DNA from: Perkinsus olseni
Lineage: Eukaryota; Perkinsozoa; Perkinsida; Perkinsidae
Length of the DNA: 64,000 nt
Assembly: GCA_013115135.1 (NCBI GenBank)
Contig: JABANP010000068.1
Coordinates: forward strand, 108,780 to 172,779
Direction: 5' to 3'
A model generated the notes under the pieces. The model saw only the letters and a list, made by a program, of their open reading frames with translations, was not told the DNA's origin and made no database searches. Both the position numbers and the translations under genes were made by a program. Each line of letters opens with the position of its first letter. Position 1 is the first letter of the stretch. Below, piece by piece: positions 35,614-48,000 of the stretch.

Positions 35614-37120
35614 CTAGTAGTCGGGCCCCTTGGAGATGACCTCCGTTCCCATCTCGCCGCACATGATGGTGTGCTCGAACTGCGCTATATACCCTCCCGG
35701 CCCAGCATCAACCAACGGCGGACAATCCATCACTACATTATACCGTATCAGCTCTCGCAGGTTGCCGCAGTCGAACGCGGACAACCACCGATCTGAAAGT
35801 CCACAGCTCTTCCGCTAACACACACGCCCGACCCATCCCGGATTACCAGCGAAGGGCATCGTGCTGAAGCGTTTGAGAATGTTGGTGAGCGTCCTCCTTC
35901 CGTTAGCCGACAGGAGACTGCTGAAGCGGTCGTAGTACGGACTCAACATGAAATGGCTCGAGTCGCCCTGAGCACCCACGAGAATCTTCATCAGCCAGGA
36001 CACACCGGGCTACCATGCTGGTGACGTAGCCTGCGATGCCGCCACCCGCCCCTCCGAAGGTCTCGACTGCGTAGAGCTGATTCGCCTTCATCTTAGTCTA
36101 AAAGAGAACACACTCCTTCGCAGCGTTGCCACGGCCGCAATCTGAAGGGCCACCTGATCCCCGTTATCAACCAACGGTATAGCCTGTCCATCATGAATCT
36201 TGTAGTTGCCAATAGAGTGGCCGCAAAGGTTATAGATGACCTTCACCGGAGACCCGTCCTCTAGCTCTCTCGAGTTCATAACCTAGTGCATGCCAGGAGT
36301 CGAGATCAGGCGAGAGCGGTCCCAGCAGTACCTCACTAACTGCCGCCCCAACGTCGCACACGCGGACATCAACTCCGGCCGTACGGATTCCGGTATATGT
36401 GGCCTCCTTGACTGTTTCTGAAGTAACCCAGGCGCAGAAGTGTTCGAAGCAGAAAGCGCGAGGTATTGCACTGATGAGCATATAACTCGGGGTTTGAATG
36501 CGCGCGTTGGTCATTACCAAAACTTCGTTGAACGATCGTTTCATGCTAGGCCTTCGTGACGAAAAGGCGGAGCTCGCATTTTTATATTGACATTATGTGG
36601 TGAAACCTATTCTGTATCATGAGAATCAGGCGATCCCATCATTACCTAGTAAGGGGACCAGCAACGGGTTATGAGTGACAGAAAACGCACAGTCGATAAT
36701 ATGGCCGTCCACATGGACACCAAAATCAACCTAAAAGTCATTTTCAGCTCTGCTACCATCACCATAAACCCTTACAGTTCTACCTTAAGCACATCATTAG
36801 CGGTGTATATGATAGACTGAGGTGGAGGCGCTGTAGAGAATGCCGGGTTATTGGGCGTGAAGTGGGCAGCAACTTCATTCAGGCACACACCTGCGGCGGC
36901 ACACTACTCGCAAAACAAGAGTTCCACCGATCCTACCAGTAGGGAACCCCCAGCCACGCTCAAGGGGCCGCTTAGGATCGAACTTGGCATGAAGATTAAC
37001 TTTGCTCTCCAACTCATCCACGAAGGTGTCTAGTCTCATCCCAGGCTTTATTTTCGGCTCCATTTCGTGGCGAACCGTACGATGAATCCGAGCCGCAGCG
37101 CGGGCCTGCAAGTTTAACAC
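35614..37120 (-). CDS. methionine aminopeptidase 2
   Basis: Removes the initiator Met from nascent proteins. Exons in order: [11 protein letters not shown]...[22 protein letters not shown] joined to [19 protein letters not shown] joined to [48 protein letters not shown]...[41 protein letters not shown]; and [21 protein letters not shown], ending at a TAG. The core metal ligands are visible: Asp in IIDCAF, His in CGHSI, Glu in ETFG and Glu in QFEHT; the Asp of the DFGVH ligand falls at an exon junction. The PPL near the end and the insert length mark the type 2 enzyme. The 5' end is unclear: no in-frame ATG joins cleanly to the first core exon, and an upstream exon within 37130-37490 is likely. 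Confidence 0.85.
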
Positions 37121-37924
37121 CTACAGTCGATCATCCATGCCCTCTACCCAGTATTACTGCTTTGAGAGTAGCCATAGCAGCTACAGTGCTGACCGCCCCC
37201 TCGCAGGAGTCCGTAGCCTTCGAGTCATTCCTTGTGATGATCTCCCCAGGCTCAGCGAGATTCCCGCCCGCATGATGGACGGCACGTCGCTTCGTCACTT
37301 TATGATCCTCATTCTCTCCTTTCCCGTCATTATCGACCAAACTAACTCGCCCGATCGACTTAGCCTCGACGAGATTGACCCCCAGCACTGTCTCCGAAGG
37401 CTGCGTGGCTTTCACTTTTCGAGCCAGCCCCAAGCCCAAGCTTGGACACCGCGCCAAGACAGCACGCCAGAAGCGCACGTTAAGCTCCAATAGGATACCT
37501 TTCAGCGCGTAAGTGGTCGACCGGACGCCGAAGTACCTGCCAGGTGTTAGCGCATCTTAGGTCGACCCCGGGACGCGGCGAAATTGCCATCGCCGCGATG
37601 CTAGAGCGATCTAGAAAGCGCAGCAGCCGGTAGCCCGGAGTATTACCACGTTAGAGATGCCGTGATGATCAAAAACACCCATGTAGTTGGTGAGAAAAAA
37701 TGAAGGATAGTTGCGATGGAGACGACCATTTTGAAGGACTGAATGGACGATTTCGCGCGCGCGAAGTTTATAGACTGGGACAAATACTCCGCGTCTGAGA
37801 GGATTCACACACCTTACATCGTTCATTCTACGCTCCTTTTCCAAACTCATCCCTGTGGGCACATTCGCATGTTCTGCCGCAATACAGGTGCGCAATAGAC
37901 TTCTTTCCAGTTCCTAGCCTCGGT
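37121..37924. other. divergent promoter region
   Basis: About 800 bases between methionine aminopeptidase 2 (minus) and the proline-rich protein gene (plus). The left half may contain the missing 5' exon of the aminopeptidase. The right half must hold both promoters; I see no TATA-like element I would trust. Confidence 0.45.
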
Positions 37925-40037
37925 ATGGCTCCTCCTCCGTCGTCTACCCACTTCGCAGATGTCCGACGGCTAGTTTCATCCGGCGCTCCACCAGCGCTCA
38001 TCGTGAGCGATCCGGCTTGGATGAGGATGTTAGACGAGGTAGTATGGTCCTTTGGGTCGATGGTCTCGGCACTACACCATTTCCAGACCTACTTAGTAAA
38101 ACCCCAGAGCAATTTAATAAAGCCCAGAGCAAATTAGTAAAACCCCAAAGCAATTTGATAAAGCCCAGACCAAATTAGTAAAACCCCAAAGCAATTTGAT
38201 TTTATGAAAGACCAATTCAGTAGAGCTCCTAAAAACCACTAAATAGTACGGAAAAACTCACTGTGAGTTACTCACAATCGGCCTACATGAAGTAAGCACT
38301 CGGTATCCTAAAGATCCCAGGTTTTTCAAGTTATCGTTAAACATTCGAATTGGGGCTCCAACGCATGCCTTCCATAGCTGAGCAACGAGGGTACAATGTT
38401 TGGGCGTGATTGAAGCATCGTATACAAAGTTGCATAGTAACCGCATCAACCTCTTTTTGAAGCAACTTCCCACAGCACGGCAGGAGGTACTCTGCCTTCG
38501 TTCTGCCTTCGTTCCACCGCCTCTCCCGCCACTCATGGCCGGAGTCCCCGGGCCGGGAGGAGGGACGAATCGTCCCGGGCGATCCGGATGCCGATCTCGC
38601 GAGCCGACTAAATTGCTCTGGGGTTTTACTAATTTGGCCTGGGCTTTATTAAATTGCTCTGGGGTTTTACTAATTTGGCCTGGGCTTTATTAAATTGCTC
38701 TGGGGATTTACTAATTTGGTCTGGGGTTTTACTAAGTAGGTCTGGAAATGGTGTAGACGATAATGGCGGCGTATCCGAGCTTGAAGCTTGAGATTCAAAG
38801 AATTACATTTGTTCGATCGCCCCTGTGATTGGTTACGCATCTCGACCTCGAGTCGTCGGTTGAGGGCCCATCAGTCGGAGTAGTGACCGACAACGAGCTC
38901 TAGGCGAGACCATAAGTTCACGGTGGTTCGTACCTTTTCCGGTGGTATGCAGATCGATGCTGGACTGGCACGGCGGAAGGAGACCATCGACCGGGTCGCT
39001 GCCGACCTCGGGGTCATGCTGGAGGACCGACAGAAAGTAGCCGTACCACCAGCAGGACCACCTCCGCCTGGGTAAGGCGAAAACCTCGAGCCATCGAGCT
39101 GGTGTGCGTGTTAATTTTTGACTCCCCTCAGGCCCGATGATGGCTGGTGGGGTCAGGGACCGCCGATGCCTGGGTACGCTCCGCCTTGGGGTGGTCCTCA
39201 GGGGTATCCTCCCCATCACGCTCCTCCGCCATGTAATAGGGTTATTAACAGTCGTGTATTAACACCGTCGTTGGGTAGACCATATGGCGTCCCCACCCCC
39301 GCCGATGGCTGACCAGGGTGCACCGGTCCCTCCGCCCTTCCCTACACCCCCACCGGGATTCAATCAGCCCTATCAGACCAACGGCCAGCAATCATCTGGG
39401 GAGACTGAGCTGCAGCGCCGAAAGCGACAAGTAAGCCTCTGCATGTCACGCGTTCTGCTGGTTATAACCCTGCTCAGGCTCTCGAAAGGATGGCGACACC
39501 CCCTGCTGAGAACAGTGTGGAGCGACGCCCTCCTGCGGACTCAGGATACGGTCCTGCGCCTGATCCGAGCGATAAAGGTAGTGGGGCTGCGGTCGAGGCC
39601 GACTGCCGAGGGGGATCGCCTTTCGTACTGGGTAGCATGCGGGGCTCTCGCTAGTGTTAGTCCTAGGAGATGGTAGAATTCGCTCAGGCGCCATTCCGAA
39701 TAAATGTTCAGCCACAATTGAATGGTCTGGGTTGTAGCTCGATAATTCTTCATGGGTGATATATTGTGAAGCGGTTACTCTGCCTCTTCTACCCGGAATC
39801 GGATAAGGTTGATTGACGCTGATGATGAGCATCGGGCTCGATTCTTCAGAAGCCTTTGAGGCCTATCGCCGAGCTTGCTGGCTCAAGTACTACCAGCACA
39901 TGGCGGCACTGCAGACTCCAGGGCAGCCAGCTGAGCAGTCCCAACAGCAACAGAAGCAGTCCTCGGCTGCCGCGCCGATGCCGAATACCGACGATGATGA
40001 AGATGACGATATCAACAAGGAGCTGCTCGGTCTCTGA
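37925..40037 (+). CDS. proline- and glutamine-rich protein (hypothetical)
   Basis: Exons join in frame from ATG 37925: MAPPPSSTHFADVRRL...MRMLDE; then, after a 914-nt intron (38039-38952), IDAGLARRKETIDRVAADLG; then PDDGWWGQGPPMPGYAPPWG; ASPPPPMADQGAPVPPPFP...ELQRRKRQ; ALERMATPPAENSVERRPPA; and finally EAFEAYRRACWLKYYQHMAAL, a Gln-rich run, DDDEDDD and INKELLGL before a TGA. The other introns are about 45-60 nt. The Pro-rich middle and aromatic YRRACWLKYYQ segment recall C-termini of splicing or RNA-binding proteins (SF1 or FUBP type), but no KH domain is visible. Function unknown. The large intron holds the inverted-repeat element described separately. Confidence 0.65.
38072..38756. mobile_element. 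MITE-like element with inverted repeats, in an intron
   Basis: The ends are inverted copies: ctacaccatttccagaccta... at the left is matched by its complement at the right, identical for about 37 bases. The inverted ends continue inward as tandem units of about 41 bp (gtaaaaccccagagcaattt + aataaagcccaggccaaatta), about two and a half at the left and three at the right. The core includes a GC-rich stretch with a gggacga-a-tcgtccc palindrome and no transposase frame that I recognise. No target-site duplication is obvious. It lies wholly in the first intron of the proline-rich protein gene. Confidence 0.8.
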
Positions 40038-40055
40038 GCTCTTCCGCCCTGGTGT

Positions 40056-40800
40056 ATGATTCTGGACATTTTTCTGTACCACCTTTGCGTTCGTCGAGTT
40101 GTCAATCGCGCCAGCAGTGCAGTGCAGCGATGAGGCCGCTCCCTTCACTGATAATGGCCATAGCTTTCGGCAGGACCAGATACACTAATGAGTGTTGGAA
40201 TGACGAGTAGTTCTCTATTGTCAAGGCTCCAGGCAACCCCTGTCGACAGGTTCGTGCCGGAGCTGTGCTGTGAGCCTCACGATGGTGGCAACCCACAGTG
40301 CTGGGATAACGCAGGGCACTACACTTACGATAAATGCTGCAGGAAATGTTGGAGCGATCCTCGTACGATCCGCTGGGAATAGTTTCTGGGGAACATTCTG
40401 TGTCCGCAGTTTATCGGCCCCTTCGGTGCTGTGAAGGCGGTCTCGCCACTGAAGGCGACCCCCGTTGCTGGTTCGACGGCAGAAGCTACTTCGACTGCTG
40501 TGCACCGGACACCGCTGGGCTCGCGGCGATACGACGGCGGGAGGCCGGTAGAAATGCAATAAGCTAGTACTTGGTTCACCTGTGTTGGCAGGTACTGGTG
40601 GTTGGCATTGGGATGGCGATTTCGCCTGGTCCGGAGATCTGAGCTTTTCACAGGGGCAAGTCTCTCAGAAGTATCCTGAGCTTTGGCGTATCAGTTTTGC
40701 GTTTGAGAGTACGGAAAAGGCCTGCACGGTTGGAGTGCAATTGTACACGGTGAAAACACAGCAATACCCCGATAAGCCTGTACTCTCTGACTTCTGGTGA
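40056..40800 (+). CDS. small Cys-rich protein with CW/CC motifs
   Basis: Short spliced gene. Segments read TNECWNDE; ELCCEPHDGGNPQCWD...YTYDKCC; and RCCEGG...GDPRCWFDG...YFDCC. This is a repeated pattern of CC, then G-x-P-x-CW about eight residues on, then Y/F-x(2-3)-CC. The C-terminal exon reads YPELWRISFAFESTEKAC and ends at TGA 40800. Similar CC-x(n)-CW-x(n)-CC modules occur in protist surface or glycosyltransferase-associated proteins, from memory only. The start codon and the first exon are uncertain, and a frame change within 40260-40450 may be an intron. It starts just after the stop of the proline-rich gene. Confidence 0.5.
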
Positions 40801-41089
40801 GCAAAGCGAGAGTGTACCGTCGGTTATACTGACTCAAAGTCGAATGCCATCCTTATATCTTTGTAAGCCGCCAGCCCGTCCGTTTCACCCGATACGCCTC
40901 GGTGGCGGCATGAGTACTCGAGCAAAATGTTGATGCATTCTCTTGTGGATGTGGTAACAGATGGTTTCAACAATATCCCCGATCCGCCCAACGAGTCTAT
41001 ACACGTAAGCGCAACGCAACTCAGTGATAACGCAAAGAGAAACTCTCCGTCATCACGCTTGAAAAACGTACTACCGACCATTGCACCGC

Positions 41090-42078
41090 TCACTCGATAG
41101 GCTTCAACAGAGCTGTCTGCAGCTGATCAAGCCTCGAGGACACGGAATAGTCGTAGACACGATCCCTCACTTTCACGATCAAACCTCCGAGCATCCCAGG
41201 GGACACCTACAACGAAACCACTGTTCCCTGCTTCACCGGAGTCCCCCTACTACCTCGTAATCCAGTTTTAGCTTGTGTTCCGGACCGAGACGTTTACCCA
41301 GGGCCTCCTCTACCTGAGAGGCATCGCGTGCATACGGAAACGGCCGGACGGAGGCTGATTACCCTCTTCTTGTCGCCATTATCGAGCTCGGTAGCAGTGA
41401 CCACACGGCAGAGAGTCAGCCCTTGCTCGAAGCGGACCACCTCATCAAACTTCTCGATGAACTTCGGCAAGTGGTCCAGACGGTCGTTCTCGCACAGGAT
41501 TTCTGAAACGAGGGACTGCAAGGTGAAGCCAGAACTCAGCCAAGCCACTAGGGAACAGGCCGCGAGCCACAGGTCAGTAAACGGAGCACCACTGGGCCTT
41601 ATTACTCAGGAAATTAGTGGTGATGTCATCTGTCTTGGACTTCTTGCAGATGTCCTCGATGCAGGCCTCACGCACATTCCTCTGGAGACCTGTAGAGCAA
41701 TGGTAGGTGAAAATAAAAGGAGGGCATCATACCAGGCACGGTGCAGAACATGGCGAAAACCTTCTCAGTCTGGAGCATCTCGCGTAGCATCATCATGTCT
41801 CGATAGACGGTGTCGAGTTTACCCTTAGGGTTCGCCACGGCAAAAAGCGAAGCGGCGTACCTACGATAGCGTCTCCACCAAGACACGCGACCGCTTGTTC
41901 CCTACTACCTTCCCTCTAAAGTGGTGTCCTCCAGCTTGGGAACGGACGAGCCACCGGCCGCCGAGGCAGCGGCCTTAGCAGACTTGTCTCCAGCGGCGGC
42001 AGCGGCGAAGAGGCGCACAGCAGACTGGTTGAGTGTCGGCACCCGAGTGAGGGTAGTACGAGCCAAACTTGCCAGCAT
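41090..42078 (-). CDS. mitochondrial ATP synthase OSCP (delta) subunit
   Basis: Links the F1 head to the peripheral stalk of F1Fo ATP synthase. The ATG at 42078 starts a basic presequence (MLASLARTTLTRVPTLNQSAVRLF) expected to target mitochondria, followed by an Ala-rich stretch. Exons then give YAASLFAVANPKGKLDTVY; NVREACIEDICKKSKTDDI; LVSEILCENDRLDHLPKFIEKF; VVTATELDNGDKKR; and VEEALGKRL...LKLDYEV. The C-terminal signature is VSPGMLGGLIVKVRDRVYDY, then SRLDQLQ, ending at a TGA at 41090. Order and spacing match OSCP. At least three short introns are needed. It is a single minus-strand gene between plus-strand neighbours. Confidence 0.85.
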
Positions 42079-42827
42079 GTTGAGGAAATGATACGACAAA
42101 GATGCTGCTACTGACAGAATACACAATTGAGGTGGTCTTGGTGACGAGTGAGAGCGTTTGGGTGATGTCTTCCCCTCTGGGATCCTAGACAAGTCTATAA
42201 CCGACCTCAGGATTAGGAGTATCCCCGGCCAAAATTAGTAGAGGAAGATTCATTGTAAGAATTCACCCGTTTTATAAAGGAGATGGTGGAGGTTGAAGAC
42301 AGTAGGATACGCACAGAAAGATACGATCATGAGCGTCTTCAGAAACCGAAAGTAAGACTCATATAATTCGCCTAGCGACGATGATCTGCGGGTGGTTGAT
42401 GGACGTGAGATTTAGATACAGTTTTGGGCCCTTAGGAGTAATCGGACTACGCCTAAGTAACCAACTCATGTTGAGTTCACCGTACCGACGATTATATATG
42501 TGCGTGAATTTTTCGCAGTCGGATAGATTTCCTCGAACATAATCGTCCCGTTCTTTTCTTTCCTCCACATTGCGTAAGTTAAGTCCTTTACCATTGTTAC
42601 CTTGGTCGCGCTAGATCTATTACGTCGTGATGCCAATGAAGCCTCCACGGCAACTATCATCTTCCCTAGACCGTGGTCGTTTTGTCATCTACCACCGCCG
42701 CCGGATAGCGCTGCGAACGCCTCGAATCAGGCACGACCGCGCTACACTAAATGGTCCCTTCTTCCTCGATAGGAGGTTACGCATGGTCCCTATTTCCCAG
42801 TACTCCATTTTTATTGTCTTTACTACC
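42079..42827. other. divergent promoter region
   Basis: About 750 bases between the OSCP start (minus) and the ArfGAP start (plus). AT-rich around 42190-42600. No exon or RNA gene recognised. Confidence 0.5.
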
Positions 42828-44652
42828 ATGGACCCGTCAACGAAGAGTTTCTTCGCGGCACGTCGGAAAGAGGATCCGGAGAACGCCGTCTGCTGCGACT
42901 GCGGCGCTGCCAATCCCCAGTGGGCCAGCGTGCCCTATGGCATCTATTTTTGCCTCGTCTGCTCCGGTAATATTGACTGGGAGGCATCCAGCGTATCCTA
43001 GGTCGATGGTGGTAGATGGTAGCGACTTATGATATTCAGGCAAGCATCGATCTCTGGGAGTGCACCTCAGTTTTGTGCGCTCCACCACGATGGATACTTG
43101 GAACCCCAAGCAGTTGAAAAAGATGGAAGTTGGCGGTAACAGCAAGTTCAATAAATTCTGTCGGGAAATGGTAATGTCCTCTCTGGACGCCCGCAGAGGG
43201 ATCGACGACTCTCATGCGTCAGGAAATTGACAAGATGTCAATTTCTGAGAAGTACAATACTAAGGCGGCGGAGTATTACAGGAACTACATCCAGGCTCTG
43301 GCTGAGGGAACGGCCCTCCCCGAGAGGCCCTCGATCGCAGAGGGGAAGATGCCGGCATGTAGTGGGCCTAGGGGGTGAGCATGTAGGGTGAGCTGTGGTG
43401 GTCAGACCCTCCCCCGGCCTCGTCGACTAGTGGTAGTCAGCGTAGTGCATCCCCTCCGCCTGCTTCGGGTTTTGAATCGTCCAATGGTCGCAGCAATGGG
43501 TTGAATACTCAACGCCAATCGGGTCGGAGCACCATGACGGGTTTCGGCAGCGACATGTCGTCTAATAACAGGGCTAATGGTGGCGCCGACCACTACAGCT
43601 CTGCACGCTACCAGGGTGAGACCTCGAGGGCGCAATTCCCGGACTGCTGCGGCCAACCTGTCGTGTCAGGATCATCGGCCCGTGAAGACTACTGGCACGA
43701 TGCTCAGGAGGATGATGACCCGCTAGGCAACATGATCTCTGGTGCAGCTTCCTGGATGCGGTCTGCGGTAAGGCGAGAGGCTTCCGTGGAGACGGGGACG
43801 CCCTTGTGGTTCAGAGTCAGCAAATACAACAGGACGGGTGGAATGCGACTGCTCAGAGTTACGCTCATTGGGCGGCCCAGAAGGGGTCCGAGGCTTACAC
43901 CACTGTCACCGACGATGCCTTTAAGGACAAGGTAATAGGGGAGGCGGTAAGGGTCTGTGGTGATGATGGTATCTTAGGTCCGTTCGAAGCTAGCATCTAC
44001 GTCTGATTGGTTCTCACAGCAGCTTGGTGGTACTGGTGGCTCGGCTAGAGGGGAGCAGGCGGCTCAATATCTGGGCACTCTGTCGTCCGGCACCATGGAG
44101 GTAGTAGTGTGGATTCTCTAGTCGACGCGTAGAGTGCTGTACGTAGGGGTTCGGCTCGGACTCTGTACGGCCACCAGCATCGTCACCGTCTCCAGCGGGC
44201 AGCTACGCTGCACGGGGGTCGGCAAGGGGAGAGGCAGCTGCTGACTACCTCAGCTCCTTGTCTAGTGGGAAGATGCAGGTAGGTCGACCGGTTGGGCGCT
44301 CCGGTCGTGATGGTGTGGGTCGGCTCAGGGCTTTGGCTCGGAGTCGATGGTCTCTTCCCCTCCGCCTCAAGCTCATCATGGGAGCCACGACCAGCACAGC
44401 CGATCGTTTTCTTCACCTCCGCGCGCTAGTCGATCGCCGCTAGTTGATACGTCTTCAACCATCACCAGACCGTCACCGCAGCTGCAGTCGCAACTCAAAG
44501 CAGGACAACGGAAGTCTCCACAGGTTGGAGGCTTGCAGCCCCAGAAGAAGTCTGGTGAGTGGTTCGACTGCACGACACGTGATGATCACCGCCGTTTTTG
44601 GTTAGGTACTTTGAGCGACCCCGATGCCTTTTGGAATGAGGACAACTGGTGA
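42828..44652 (+). CDS. ArfGAP (ARFGAP1-like)
   Basis: GTPase-activating protein for Arf GTPases. From ATG 42828 (MDPSTKSFFAARRKEDPEN) the ArfGAP zinc finger reads CCDCGAANPQWASVPYGIYF then CLVCSG, that is C-x2-C-x16-C-x2-C. After an intron: GVHLSFVRSTTMDTWNPKQL...GGNSKFNKFC. The arginine finger and helices of the fold are in these two exons. Next comes ISEKYNTKAAEYYRNYIQALAE, typical of the ARFGAP1/AGD group. The rest is a low-complexity, Ser/Gly-rich region, and the last exon ends WFDCTTRDDHRRFWLGT...FWNEDNW, stop 44652. Acts at Golgi membranes in COPI coat cycling (family knowledge). Exons in the middle (43.4-44.5 kb) are not fully resolved. Confidence 0.8.
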
Positions 44653-45052
44653 GGGTGTCACCATAGCGTGTAACCCCATCAACAGCTGCCCCATCATTTG
44701 ATAAGCCTGCCGCTTACCCGTCGTCCCCGTGCTGCCGCTTTACTTGTTGTTTTTCTTTACTTTGCACCATACTGAGGTTGTGGGGGATGCGATGGAGCGT
44801 GGGCAGCATGAACGGCGGCGGCCTTTACCATTCTGTAAGCCCCAGCCTGCCGACTATTGCAGACGATGCGCTGTTTTGAACGGTGCGTCGCTCCGCTAGG
44901 TCTGATATTAGTGAGCAGGTCGTCTAGGGGTTGTTCAACTGTAAGTACACCTTCACTGTTGTTGCCCGAGTGTTGAGATTCAGTCGTCACTTTGGGGGGA
45001 TGAGTGGGGACTGTGATTGGGACAGTATACAGTTCTTGCCGGCGGCTTTTCG

Positions 45053-48000
45053 ATGGTGTCCTCGCCTGGGTCTCAAGGTCGGCAGTCTCTTGGAGAGGAC
45101 TCCAAAGCGTCAGCTCTGTCAACCATCACGTACACGGGGTTGAATTCTGGTCTCAAAGGAGAGAGATTCTTGCCGAGAGAAGTGACCGCTGGCGTACTAG
45201 GCTGATACCTGATTGCCTGCAGTCAGGTTCAGAAGTGGCTTCAGAGCCTTGATCTCACCTATGCTGTCAGGAACCCTCATCGGTGGGGTGGAATCCTTTG
45301 CTCCGTTGAAGTCACTGGTCGACCTCAGTGATTTCGCGAACGGGTTCCTCATTGCGGAGGTCTTCGCGCGGTATTTTCCTGGCGAAGTGACGATGCACAG
45401 CTTCGACCCGGGCCTGTCTCTAGCGACTAAGCAGAACAACTGGGAGACTCTGTAGCATTTGCCGTGCGGTACTCGCTGGAGGAGTTGGTGGTCGTGGAGG
45501 TTCAAGTTCTTCAAGAAGTATCGCGTCGACATCACCGTTGAGGACTTCGAGCCGGTTATTCATAATCGGCCGGGCGCTGGTATCAGCATCATCACCAAGG
45601 TGAGAGTTGGGAGTGATGAGGTATTGTTCGACTAGTGTTAGGTGTACGGAATCCTCACCAAGAGGCGGCTAGGGAGGAGAGGAGGAAGCGGCGCCGGGGA
45701 GCTGGGTGGGGCTTGCCTGCCGCGCTGGAGAGTAGGGATTGTCGGCAGACCCTACGCGTGTTCTTGATGGTGGCACTGAAATGGATGCTCCCAATTACGC
45801 TAAGAACACGGCTTCGGTGGTGTTGAAGGACGCCGAGATAGAAAGGACCGTTGATGATAATGAGCGAGTCGTGAAGGTGAGGATGCATGGACTTGGAGAC
45901 CTGCAGGGCCACTGTAGGCCCTGATAGCCTTGGACGCCCACAATCAGGAGCAGCTCAGTGATAGGGCAAGAGAGGGTATCAGCGATTCACAATACCGACT
46001 ATATCCGCAGGGTAAAGCGGGCAGCGCTTAGCGTTGGTTAACGAGGAGATGGGCTGCGGCTGCTGCACTGCGGCATCTTTGTAGGCCGTCCGGAGGTGAG
46101 CCTGGAGGCGGAGCCGACGCGACAGGATGAAGACGAGGCAACATTAGAGGTCATCGGGGAGCGCTGTATTCACCATTTGTGCCGTCCGGATAAGTTAGTC
46201 TGGCAGGTGAGGGGAGTAGAAGTGAAGGCTTTGAAGAGGCCCTCACCAAGGGAGTCTGGAACGGACGCGGCGCCTGCGGAAGTCGAGCTCAGTGTGAGGA
46301 TAATGCGGCCTCCTGTACGGTGGTATCTGTCGTAGGGTCCTTATCAACAGCGGCGACACACTGGGCTCGAGGCCATGGCGTCTGCCGATAGGAACGGATC
46401 TTCGCAGGGTACGGCGGACTGCGTGGGAGGCTTGGAGAACGGCAGCAGGTACTGTAGAATTGGTACTAGAGAGGCTCCAGGCTATAGCGATGCCGGTGGT
46501 GGAAGGACATGATCTAGGCGGTCCGGCCCTCTGTCAGTCGATCGACCCTCGCAGGGGCTTCATAGTACTGGACAGCCACTTCGACAGGAAACCGTTCTCG
46601 GTGCATGACAGGCATGCCTACTTGAGAAGGCCGGTAACCTTTCTGACGATGCTGTGGCAGAGGAGGTTGTGATCTCCGTGCTGGCTGCTATCAAAGAACG
46701 TGCTGATGAGCTTGCTCCGATGTTGCTTAACAAGTAGCCTGTCCTCGGTGGATGGCCAGTAGTGGTCGCGTCCCTCAGTCCGGTGGAGGTTTGGCGCTTG
46801 TGGAAGCTCCTAGAGCCGGGGTTCAAGTCGATTGCGGTGGATTCGCCCATCCTGTCGCGACTGGCCGAGCTGCTCCGATCTCTCGGTGCCTCTATGCGCG
46901 CGATAGATCCTCAACTCACCGCTGCTGCCGCTAAGGATGTGAGCCTTGCCTCCGATGGGGAGGATCCCTCTCACTGTTGCTCGCCAAGGTGCTGCTGCCC
47001 CTGTTGACCCCTATTATATGCACGCCCGGCGCCTGCTACAGTCGTCGCTGCGAGTACCTGCTGTACTTCCTCTTCGACGTGAGCCATCCTGCCCTATGAG
47101 CTCTGCTCCACTCGTCCGGCCAGGGCTTCGTCCAATCGATGGCAAGTGATGAGTCCGAGATGCTTCGGGCCCTCCGTGAGGAGGTCGTGTACTGCTACGG
47201 CGGTAATGCATCGACGCTTCGATGGGTTAATGATGAAACCGTGCAGGACGGATGGTGGAGGCCTTGCCGACCCTCGTATCGTGTATGAACTATATCGTTA
47301 CCTTGTCCCCGAATGTCGACCATGACGAGCCTGCAGGCAAGGCCCTCGCTGATGTGTAGGGGTGACAGTGGCTTCTCGGCGTAGTTCTTCCGCAAGGTAC
47401 CTCTACTATGCACTCGGAGGGCTCAATAGCAGCTCCTGCAGGACTAGGGCGAGAGGACTCGGAATACTCCTGGAGGTGGGTGGGCAGAGCGAGCAGGGGC
47501 ATGAATGGTAGCTTCAGCTCGCACCAAGGAGTGCTACGTTGATGGAAGTGGTACGCGAGGCTACGTTGAAGAAGGTCATCTCTAGCACGATCAAAGAGAT
47601 GGAGTCGGGCTTGAACTCCCCTGTGTGGTGGGAGGTGCAGGTAAGCTAGATTGTGAGGATCCGCGGCAGTGAGTCATCAGGCCGTAGTAGTGGCACTGTT
47701 GCTGACCTTTCTGGATAGAGCTGCAAGGAGCTACGACGGAGTGGATGCTGCAGGAGGTGAACATCGTACTCCGACCGCAAACGACTATGCCTGTCTATTT
47801 AGGTGATATGCAGACGCAGCATGCGTTGGAGTTCCTCGTGAAAATCATGAGAAGCACGAAGTCGGCTGTGGTTCGCAGGGTGGGCAGCAGTCAGTGGGGG
47901 TCCTCCCGATGAGCCCCTTCCAGGTGGCCCTCATCGCTCTGGCCAGATCCAGTAGTCTTGGAGCTTATCAGGAGGCCCTGATGGAGCCTTTCCTCCAGGC

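Noticed and set aside
38258..38536. Possible transposase fragment inside the intron element
   Set aside because: A short minus-strand frame without catalytic motifs; insufficient to call a transposase, so the element is treated as non-autonomous.
40824..41093. Minus-strand frame of about 90 codons after the OSCP gene
   Set aside because: It begins at GTG rather than ATG, overlaps the OSCP stop, has no recognisable motif, and looks like 3' flank.
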